Assembly (NCBI RefSeq): GCF_002119665.1
Contig: NZ_CP021111.1
Coordinates: 4,092,001-4,156,000, forward strand
Direction of reading: 5' to 3'
From: Bordetella genomosp. 13
GTDB lineage: Bacteria; Pseudomonadota; Gammaproteobacteria; Burkholderiales; Burkholderiaceae_B
DNA: 64,000 nt
Positions within the stretch are counted from its first letter, which is position 1; every line of letters begins with the position of its first letter. Below, in pieces: positions 53,371 through 59,334 of the stretch. Under the pieces are notes generated by a model that saw only the letters and a list, made by a program, of their open reading frames with translations, ran no database searches and was not told the DNA's origin. Made by a program: the position numbers and the translations under genes.

Positions 53371-53778
53371 ATGGAGAACGCTCAAGAGAATCTGACCATC
53401 GGGGCCTTCGCCAAGGCAGCCCGGGTCAACGTGGAGACGATCCGCTTCTATCAGCTCAAGGGCTTGCTACCCCAGCCGGAGCGGCCCTACGGTCGCATCC
53501 GCCGCTACGGGCAGGCGGACGTGGCGCGGGTGAAGTTCGTGAAGTCAGCCCAGCGCCTGGGATTCAGCCTGGATGAAGTCGGCCAGCTCCTGAAACTGGA
53601 GGACGGCACCCATTGCAGCGAGGCGGCCGAACTGGCTGCTCACCGGCTGGCCGATGTGCGCGCACGCATGGCGGACCTCACGCGGATGGAAGAGGCCCTG
53701 TCGACGCTAGTGAGAGAGTGCAACGCGCACCATGGCAATGTTTCCTGCCCGTTGATCGCAGCTTTGCATTGCTGCTAA
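53371..53778 (+). CDS. merR: mercury-responsive regulator MerR
   Basis: A 135-residue MerR protein: N-terminal HTH ([20 protein letters not shown]), dimer helix and the Hg-binding cysteines ([24 protein letters not shown]). It represses and, with Hg(II), activates the divergent merTPA promoter and controls itself. The gene ends at CC just before the right end of the transposon. Confidence 0.95.
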   Translation: MENAQENLTIGAFAKAARVNVETIRFYQLKGLLPQPERPYGRIRRYGQADVARVKFVKSAQRLGFSLDEVGQLLKLEDGTHCSEAAELAAHRLADVRARMADLTRMEEALSTLVRECNAHHGNVSCPLIAALHCC

Positions 53779-53794
53779 AGGGCCCACTTCGGCT

Positions 53795-53833
53795 CTTAGC
53801 GTACGATTTTTTTCCGTTTTCTGAGACGACCCC
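53795..53833 (-). repeat. right terminal inverted repeat of the mer transposon
   Basis: 39 bases, CTTAGCGTACG to ACGACCCC on the plus strand, complementary to the left end with one base change and one extra T. Confidence 0.9.
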
Positions 53834-53838
53834 TGATT
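53834..53838 (+). repeat. target site duplication TGATT (right)
   Basis: Second copy of the 5-bp duplication, followed directly by the 5' part of the DUF3085 gene. Confidence 0.9.
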
Positions 53839-53895
53839 GGCGATGGCTTCGGTCAGCACGGGGCGCAGGTCAGCGCCTTTGAATCGCAGTGACAT
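53834..53895 (-). pseudogene. DUF3085 gene, 5' part
   Basis: Codons for MSLRFKGADLRPVLTEAIAN followed by the transposon end. Together with 49604-49900 it makes up one DUF3085 protein. The translation from this start now runs into the inverted repeat and ends in transposon DNA. Confidence 0.87.
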
Positions 53896-54039
53896 GGATG
53901 AAATCTCCTGTGTGGAAGAATGAGAAAGGCCTCCATCCGATGGGATGAAGGGCCTGTAGTGCACGCGGCCGGAACGGCTGGAACGCCGTGGCGGATGCCT
54001 CGGGTCAGCCGCAGGACCGCCCGGTTTCGCTGCGGGGCG

Positions 54040-54864
54040 TCATGCCGGGACGGCCTGGCGCTTGCGGGCCGCTTTCGCGTCGAGGATGCTCACGTCGATC
54101 TGGCGCCAGCGCCCGTCGTCGATGAGCCTCTCCAGCACTTCGCCGAGCATGTCGAAATACACCTCGTCGTGCCGATCGACCAGTTCGACCGATTCACCGT
54201 TCTGACGGTGCAGTTCCACCACGTAGGTGTCTCCGCCGCGGTCGTAGAGGATCGTCACCCGGCCCTCGAACTTCGCGGTCGAGACCGTGAAGCTGATCGC
54301 CGGCGGGGTCTCGATGATCTTGGAGGGCGTGGGATCGACCCAGGTGAAGTCGCGGGCACCGGCATCCACCAGCATGTGGGTGATGCGCCGGAAGCGATCG
54401 GGGGCCGGCATCTCCTCCAACTGCTCGATGAGCTGGCCCAACTCCATGCACTGCGGCGTGGGAATGGGCAGCTTGGCCGGCGCCGAGCCGAGGATGTGCC
54501 TCGTGATGGTGTACGGCGTGCCGTCCGAAGTCTCCTCGGTGATGACCTCCGGCGTGTCCGCGCGCAGTCCGTCGAAGCGACGACGGGCATAGGGTTGGAC
54601 ATGCACCTTGGCGCCTTCGGCAGGAACCGTGGTCACCAGGCTGGGATCGAGCACCGCGAACTCGGAAGGCTTGAGCTTGACGACGATGGCATCGTCGGTC
54701 GCGGCGACCACCTTGCCGTCGAAGGGTTGGGGGTCGATGGCGAAGCCCAGCGTTGAGGACAGCGGCTGATCATCGAACACGCGGTACTTGAACGACCGCA
54801 CGTTGCGGGGCACATGGCCTGCGACCAGCGAAGGCATCATGGATTTGATGAGGGAACGATCCAT
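54040..54864 (-). CDS. conserved ICE hypothetical protein
   Basis: A 274-residue protein starting MDRSLIKSMMPSLVAGH after a clear AAGGAG. It contains ATDDAIVVKLKPSEFAVLDP and RVTILYDRGGDTYVVELHR segments and an acidic C-terminal half. I know this type only as an accessory protein of PFGI-1-like elements. No domain can be assigned. The leader (54865-55152) contains element C and a hairpin AAGGGA/TCCCTT. Confidence 0.7.
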   Translation of the reverse strand: MDRSLIKSMMPSLVAGHVPRNVRSFKYRVFDDQPLSSTLGFAIDPQPFDGKVVAATDDAIVVKLKPSEFAVLDPSLVTTVPAEGAKVHVQPYARRRFDGLRADTPEVITEETSDGTPYTITRHILGSAPAKLPIPTPQCMELGQLIEQLEEMPAPDRFRRITHMLVDAGARDFTWVDPTPSKIIETPPAISFTVSTAKFEGRVTILYDRGGDTYVVELHRQNGESVELVDRHDEVYFDMLGEVLERLIDDGRWRQIDVSILDAKAARKRQAVPA

Positions 54865-54929
54865 GGGGAAACTCCTTGAGGAAAAACAAGGGATTCCCCG
54901 CCCGCAAGGGAGAGGTCCCTTGTGGGTGG

Positions 54930-55041
54930 CGTGGATGGACGCGGTAGGTCCGTAGGAAGAAACGACCAGCACGGTTTCCCGCGCTTGCAGCCTCGAAGGT
55001 CTCGACTGCCTGGGCATGTGCCGGCAACGCCGACGAACATG
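54930..55041 (-). ncRNA. structured RNA element copy C (divergent)
   Basis: It resembles copies A, B and D: GCAG/CTGC (54987-54990 with 55006-55009) enclosing the CCTCGAAG box seen in A and B, and CGGC/GCCG (55022-55032) enclosed by CATG (55015) and CATG (55038). The distal outer stem is not clear in this copy. It is in the leader of the 54040-54864 gene. Confidence 0.5.
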
Positions 55042-55123
55042 GGGCAAGCATGGCCCTGGGGCGGTCTGCCTGCCCGCAGGAAACGGCACCGCACCACAAC
55101 CGTTTTCCTGTGCTGCGGGCAAG

Positions 55124-55145
55124 AAAAAGCCCCTCGAAAGGGGCT
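55124..55145 (-). terminator. Rho-independent terminator
   Basis: Minus strand: AGCCCCT-TTCG-AGGGGCT-TTTT. It sits eight bases beyond the stop of the 55153-55431 gene. Confidence 0.8.
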
Positions 55146-55152
55146 GGAGGAA

Positions 55153-55431
55153 TCAGGCTTGGTACACGAAGTAGTGCTCGCGCTGACGCGGAAAGAACAC
55201 GTGTTTCCACGTGTCGCCGCTTGTGTTGCCACCGTCGAAGACGACCATTTCGTAGTCGTCCACGTCGGTGTCCACCAGGTCGGCGCTGGCGATATGGCGC
55301 ATGTGCAGCGTGCCGCTCATGCGCTCGAATACCAGGATCTGGCCGATGGCATCTTCCTGGCTCATGGCGTTGACGCAGGCTCCGAGTTGGTGCTCGAAGT
55401 CGGATGCGGGTGTGATGAGGTCGGGGAACAT
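55153..55431 (-). CDS. small acidic ICE protein
   Basis: A 92-residue protein with FPDLITPASDFEHQLGACVN, AIGQILVFERMSGTLHM and VDDYEMVVFDGGN. No known domain. Start at 55431 preceded by GGAGCGATCCC. Closed by its own terminator. Confidence 0.65.
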   Translation of the reverse strand: MFPDLITPASDFEHQLGACVNAMSQEDAIGQILVFERMSGTLHMRHIASADLVDTDVDDYEMVVFDGGNTSGDTWKHVFFPRQREHYFVYQA

Positions 55432-55528
55432 GGGATCGCTCCTGTGAAAGTGCGCCGGCCCGGCTCTCTGGCGGGAGACCGGGCCGGCATGCGGTGAGGA
55501 CAAGGAAGGCCGGGGATGTGTGTGGCAG

Positions 55529-56266
55529 CTATTCGCCGGCCAGCGATAGGCCCGGCAACACGGGTGCGTCGGCATCGAGGATGAGGATGCGCACGTCGGC
55601 CTGGCCGGCCAGTTCAAGGATCTGTGCCAGCTCGTCCGGCATGCCCTTGCTGCGGTGCTCCTGCCGAAGCTGCTCGGCGGCGATCCCCTCGACGTCCTGC
55701 AGGTGCTGGTCCGTCCAGGGCGTGGAGATCAGCTTGACGCCGATCGCCGGGCTGTAGGGAATCCGGAACGCGATGAACAAAAAGGCCTCCGGCGTCGCGA
55801 GGTCAGCCAGGTTGGCCAGGTACTGGCCGGTTTCGCGGCTGATGTGCGCGCTGCTGATTTCCCAGCACCGGCTGTAGTAGCCGGTCTCGAAGCTCAACCG
55901 CTGCACGACTTCCCGTGCGGCCTCGGCCGAATAGGTGTCGCCAATGTGGACGGGGCGGCCGTCGAAGTCGTCGCCGTGGATCGCGTACACCACGGCACCC
56001 ACCATGCCTTCGCCGCTGCCCCCTTCAGCCGCGTCGCATTCGGCGATCAGTGCGGCGCCGACAGGTTCGGTGCCAGTCCTGACCACCGCGAAGTCGCTGG
56101 TGATGATGCAAGGAGAAGAAACCAGCGCCGCGTCGCAGAGGTGCTGCTGGCTCGGGTGGATGTTTCGCCAAACATGCGGGCTTCCGTCCTCGTAGCTGAT
56201 GGACAGCGTGCGGACGATTTTCAGATTCCAGTAGCCGCGTAGAAAGGGATTGGGATTCTGGGACAT
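55529..56266 (-). CDS. conserved ICE protein, DUF5983-like
   Basis: A 245-residue protein whose C-terminal part (FLFIAFRIPYSPAIGVKLI, then QADVRILILDADAPVLPGL) recalls DUF5983, known from plasmid and ICE accessory regions (from memory). The N-terminal half (FLRGYWNLKIVRTLSISYEDG) is not recognised. The leader has the strong hairpin CCACCGGG/CCCGGTGG. Confidence 0.7.
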   Translation of the reverse strand: MSQNPNPFLRGYWNLKIVRTLSISYEDGSPHVWRNIHPSQQHLCDAALVSSPCIITSDFAVVRTGTEPVGAALIAECDAAEGGSGEGMVGAVVYAIHGDDFDGRPVHIGDTYSAEAAREVVQRLSFETGYYSRCWEISSAHISRETGQYLANLADLATPEAFLFIAFRIPYSPAIGVKLISTPWTDQHLQDVEGIAAEQLRQEHRSKGMPDELAQILELAGQADVRILILDADAPVLPGLSLAGE

Positions 56267-56305
56267 GGGATTTCTCCAACAGAATAATGATGGAGCAAAT
56301 CCCCG

Positions 56306-56328
56306 CCACCGGGAATTGACCCCGGTGG
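56306..56328 (-). promoter_or_regulatory. leader hairpin
   Basis: CCACCGGG (56306-56313) and CCCGGTGG (56321-56328), an 8-bp stem with a seven-base loop, 40 bases upstream of the start at 56266. Confidence 0.6.
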
Positions 56329-56349
56329 GTGGAAAGAAAGGAAACAGCG

Positions 56350-57036
56350 TCAGGTGACGCTGATCGTTGGCGTTTGGGCCAATCGCTCGGCGACGCGCCG
56401 GCGCAAATTCATGCGGAATGGCTCGTCGCTGACGCCCGCCAGCAGATTGATGGTCTCCAGCGCGATCAGGGCCGAAGCCTCTTCGATGTCGGCGGCCACA
56501 ATGGTCTTGCGCAATTGGTCGCCGAGCTGGAGGGCCTGGGAGGAGGAGCTGATGAAGCGGACCTCGCGGCTCAGGTAGCAGCCGTTGCCGCCGAACTCGA
56601 ACAGCCGCGGCTTGCTGCAGTACCAGCAGCCCTCGAACTGGATGGCGGTCAGGTGGTGCCCGTCATCGAACCGGGTGGCGATCAGAAACAATGCGTCGAG
56701 ATCGGCGGTGTCCTCGAACGAATGACGGTCGATCAAGTTCCCCAGCTCTTCGTCCTCATCGGCACGGAAGTGCACGGCGAGCAGTTCGAGCAGCGGCGGG
56801 ATCGACAGCCCTTCGTCGTCCGGCATCGGAATACCGAGTTGCGTGGCCAGGTCTTCCAGGCCATCGAGCACGTCCGGCCATTGCGGATTGGTGGTCTCGG
56901 CGATCTGGGCGATGTAGGCCTGCCCGTTGCCGGGGTGGCTCTCGTCCAGCGCGAAGGCGCCGAACAGCGCCTGGATGACGGGCGTCACACGGTCGAGCAC
57001 GAGAACGCCGGTGGCTTCGTAGTAGTTGTTGGCCAT
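56350..57036 (-). CDS. conserved ICE hypothetical protein
   Basis: A 228-residue protein, MANNYYEATGVLVLDRVTPVI, with HPGNGQAYIAQIAE and a CWYCSKPRLFEFGGNGCYL segment that could be a small metal site (three cysteines). I do not recognise it beyond its frequent place in this ICE class. The leader is 182 bases long and has a 9-bp hairpin at 57139-57173. Confidence 0.68.
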   Translation of the reverse strand: MANNYYEATGVLVLDRVTPVIQALFGAFALDESHPGNGQAYIAQIAETTNPQWPDVLDGLEDLATQLGIPMPDDEGLSIPPLLELLAVHFRADEDEELGNLIDRHSFEDTADLDALFLIATRFDDGHHLTAIQFEGCWYCSKPRLFEFGGNGCYLSREVRFISSSSQALQLGDQLRKTIVAADIEEASALIALETINLLAGVSDEPFRMNLRRRVAERLAQTPTISVT

Positions 57037-57138
57037 GAAGGCTCCTTTCGATGAATGAACGGAGCCAGCCCTTGCGGACGATGGCATCCGCAGGGGAAAC
57101 CGCCTGATGCCGGATGGCGCTGGGCGGGGAGAAAACGC

Positions 57139-57173
57139 GAGGGACATGGCCTCGAACGAGGCGCATGTCCCTC
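57139..57173 (-). promoter_or_regulatory. strong leader hairpin
   Basis: GAGGGACAT (57139-57147) and ATGTCCCTC (57165-57173), enclosing a second stem CCTCG-AA-CGAGG. It may be a terminator for the upstream gene or a leader structure. No T-run follows. Confidence 0.55.
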
Positions 57174-57218
57174 ATGGGGTCCCGTGAACGCAGTGATGAA
57201 GGTGTGCCAGGGACCGGC

Positions 57219-57611
57219 TCACCAACCGCTGTAGTTCAGCAGCAGGTCGGCGATCACCTGGCGACGTTGCAGATCGAGACCATCGAAGTCCGACAGTCCT
57301 TGGAAGTGGCAGCGCTTGAGCATGGCACCGCCCTCGCGCGCGTTGTAGAAGCTGAACATGGCGGACAGGAACATGCGTTCCCCGCTGCTCAGGACGCCGA
57401 GTGCGTCGTTGGCACGCAGCATGTCGGGACGCAGATCCCACTTGCTCTTTGCCTGGTTCAGGCCTTCGCGCGTGCCGTCGCCAAACCATTGCGGGCCTGC
57501 GATCTCGACGCCGCGCTTCCAGACCTCGAAGAAGGCTTGGGGCGCGGCGGCGAAATGCTGCTCTTCCCGCATGATCTGATCGACGACTTCCTGGGGCAAA
57601 AGCTGGTTCAT
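57219..57611 (-). CDS. conserved ICE hypothetical protein
   Basis: A 130-residue, mostly helical protein (EVVDQIMREEQHFAAAPQAF, RANDALGVLSSGERMFLSAMF, QRRQVIADLLLNYSGW). Start preceded by GGAGGAACCACGTC. No functional hint. Confidence 0.68.
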   Translation of the reverse strand: MNQLLPQEVVDQIMREEQHFAAAPQAFFEVWKRGVEIAGPQWFGDGTREGLNQAKSKWDLRPDMLRANDALGVLSSGERMFLSAMFSFYNAREGGAMLKRCHFQGLSDFDGLDLQRRQVIADLLLNYSGW

Positions 57612-57632
57612 GACGTGGTTCCTCCAGTTGGA

Positions 57633-57845
57633 TCAGGGTGTGGCGAGCTGGGACCAGCCGCCTCTTTCGAGGGCACGTTGAGCCGCGGCATAGCTGCGGA
57701 AGTACTGGCAGGATTCCCGCGAAACGGGACCTTCTGTATCGCGCGTGCCGATGTAGTGGCCGGCGGCGCTATGCAGGATTTCGAGCGGCAGGAACTTGCC
57801 GCAATGGATCAAGGCCAACTGGCCGAAAGAGGCTTGCTGGGACAT
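57633..57845 (-). CDS. small ICE protein
   Basis: A 70-residue protein, MSQQASFGQLALIHCGKFLP, with HSAAGHYIGTRDTEGPVSRES and YAAAQRALERGGWSQ. The family is unknown to me. The leader contains structured element D. It is 21 bases upstream of the 57219-57611 gene on the transcript and probably in one operon with it. Confidence 0.62.
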   Translation of the reverse strand: MSQQASFGQLALIHCGKFLPLEILHSAAGHYIGTRDTEGPVSRESCQYFRSYAAAQRALERGGWSQLATP

Positions 57846-57918
57846 GGACGGGCTCCTTGGAAAAAGCGGGGCCTCGTCCCTCACGGGATGGCAGCTCCCG
57901 CACGCGGTTGAGAAAAAA

Positions 57919-58049
57919 GCATCGGCGTCACGGGTGACGCGCGTCCGCAGACTCGATGCGATGGCGGACTGGCGGGTAGCGCGGAAAGAATCCGCGGCAG
58001 CCTGGAAACTCTGGCTGCTGGCATGGTGCTGACGAATCAGCGACACATG
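57919..58049 (-). ncRNA. structured RNA element copy D
   Basis: Full fold with changed pairs: outer GCATCG/CGATGC (57919-57924 with 57954-57959) around GCGTCA/TGACGC; CGCGGA/TCCGCG (57980-57996); GCAGCC/GGCTGC (57997-58018); GCTGA/TCAGC (58028-58041) within CATG (58022) and CATG (58046). Compared with A and B each stem differs in sequence but remains paired. It is 74 bases upstream of the 57845 start. Confidence 0.66.
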
Positions 58050-58125
58050 CGGGCAGCTTCATGCGCGAGGCGAGCCGCGTCAGCCGGAAATCGGCATTTG
58101 CAACAGCCCCGATTGGCGAACGCGG

Positions 58126-58157
58126 AAAAAAGAAAGCCCCGCAATAAGTGCGGGGCT
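58126..58157 (-). terminator. Rho-independent terminator
   Basis: Minus strand: AGCCCCGCA/TGCGGGGCT with a five-base loop, followed by TTTC and six T. It lies 26 bases beyond the end of the 58183-58494 gene. Confidence 0.82.
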
Positions 58158-58182
58158 GTCAGGAGGATGAGGCGAAACTGGG

Positions 58183-58494
58183 TCAGCGAGGCCTGTCGCC
58201 CAGTACATGCTGCTTCCACAGGGCGAATGCCTCGTCCGGTCCCAGCTCTGCGAGGATGACGATGGGCTGGCCCCGACGGGCACGCAGCGATGCGAAATAC
58301 GCTGGCCGGTCGGCGATGGCGTTGAGCTTGATGCCCTTTAGGAACAGCAACTGGCGGGGGCGAACTTTGGTGGTAACGCAGGCATGATTGCGCTTGTTTG
58401 GGGCAAAAGGGCCAGCGAAGCGGGCGGACACGGCCAGAAAACCGCGACGAACTACTTGTACTTGCCAGGCGAGGCGAACGGGTGACATCAGCAT
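58183..58494 (-). CDS. small basic ICE protein
   Basis: A 103-residue protein; MSPVRLAWQVQVVRRGFLAV may be the true start two codons later. The C-terminal half (ADRPAYFASLRARRGQPIVILAELGPDEAFALWKQ) looks globular. The domain is unknown to me. It is the first gene of the accessory block next to the cadmium region. Transcription start not found. Confidence 0.6.
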   Translation of the reverse strand: MLMSPVRLAWQVQVVRRGFLAVSARFAGPFAPNKRNHACVTTKVRPRQLLFLKGIKLNAIADRPAYFASLRARRGQPIVILAELGPDEAFALWKQHVLGDRPR

Positions 58495-58646
58495 ATCGCT
58501 ATGCGGTAAAGAAGACCGTCCTAAAGCTTGCAGGATCCCGGCATAGCTTCATCATCACCTCTCCGTGACGGCTCATTGGAACGAAAAAGGCCAGCATCGC
58601 CGTGATGGACTTTCATAATTGCCAGGTCAACTGGCTTGCGTGCTGT
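58495..58646. other. boundary spacer between ICE accessory block and cad region
   Basis: I see no gene or clear terminator. AT content rises slightly at 58600-58650. It may mark the edge of the inserted cad cassette. Confidence 0.35.
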
Positions 58647-58805
58647 TTATTCACAGCAAGGCATTGCGACGTCGTTGCAGCAATCGCCGCCATCGCAACA
58701 GGGCGTTGCAGCAAAAGCGGCGGTGGGCGCTAGCATGAGGGCCAAGCCGCGGCCGCTCATGCTGGGGGCCGTTCTCTTCAGATTGGTGTCCTGCACCGTG
58801 TGCAT
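58647..58805 (-). CDS. small exported Cys-rich protein
   Basis: A 52-codon gene 25 bases after lspA on the same strand. The protein has a basic start (MHTVQDTNLKRTAPSM), a hydrophobic stretch ending LAPTAAFA that looks like a signal peptide, and a mature part ATPCCDGGDCCNDVAMPCCE with three vicinal cysteine pairs. That is metallothionein-like in composition, and its place in a cadmium/lead cassette suggests periplasmic metal binding. Translation starts at the ATG at 58805. Function not established. Confidence 0.65.
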   Translation of the reverse strand: MHTVQDTNLKRTAPSMSGRGLALMLAPTAAFAATPCCDGGDCCNDVAMPCCE

Positions 58806-58830
58806 TGCGAATTTCCGGATCGTCCCAATG

Positions 58831-59331
58831 TCACTGGGACTCCTTTGTGGCGGCCGGGTTCTCCACGCTCATGAACGACTGGGCCACCAGCGCGATCGCC
58901 CCGCCCACGATGGCCATGTCAGCGATGTTGAAGGCGGGCCAGTGCCAGCCGTGCAGGTGAAAGTCGATGTAGTCGATAACGTGCCCGCGCGTGGCGCGGT
59001 CGAACGCGTTGCCCAATGCGCCGCCCAGAATGAGGCTGTACGAAAGGCCTTCCGTTTTGCGCAGCGGCCGGGAGAGCAGCCATGCGAGCCATGCCGATAT
59101 TGCGAACGCGATCGCCAGAAAAAACCACCGCTGCCAGCCGCCCGCGCCAGCAAGGAAGCTGAACGCCGCGCCGGGATTGAGAGCGTGAACTAGGTTGAAG
59201 AATGACGCCACCTCGTGCGACCAACCCAAGGGAGTTGTCGCGTCAATGTAGCTCTTAGCTGCCTGATCGCCGGCGAATATAACGATCGCGAGTGAGTACC
59301 ACTGCGTCTTGCGAAGAGATGGTTCATCCAT
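58831..59331 (-). CDS. lspA: lipoprotein signal peptidase LspA
   Basis: A 166-residue inner-membrane aspartic protease that cleaves lipoprotein signals. Four hydrophobic helices. Catalytic D111 in GNAFDR and D138 in FNIADMA, plus the N-x-G-A-A-F motif (LNPGAAFSF). It starts three bases after cadA. Extra lspA genes are typical of cad/pbr metal cassettes (as PbrC), where their substrate is not the housekeeping one. Confidence 0.92.
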   Translation of the reverse strand: MDEPSLRKTQWYSLAIVIFAGDQAAKSYIDATTPLGWSHEVASFFNLVHALNPGAAFSFLAGAGGWQRWFFLAIAFAISAWLAWLLSRPLRKTEGLSYSLILGGALGNAFDRATRGHVIDYIDFHLHGWHWPAFNIADMAIVGGAIALVAQSFMSVENPAATKESQ

Positions 59332-59334
59332 TGT

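Noticed and set aside
54922..55497. Plus-strand frame over element C and the 55153-55431 gene
   Set aside because: No start signal and it covers a structured element and a terminator.
58495..58646. Insertion sequence at the edge of the cad block
   Set aside because: No inverted repeats or transposase sequence found there.
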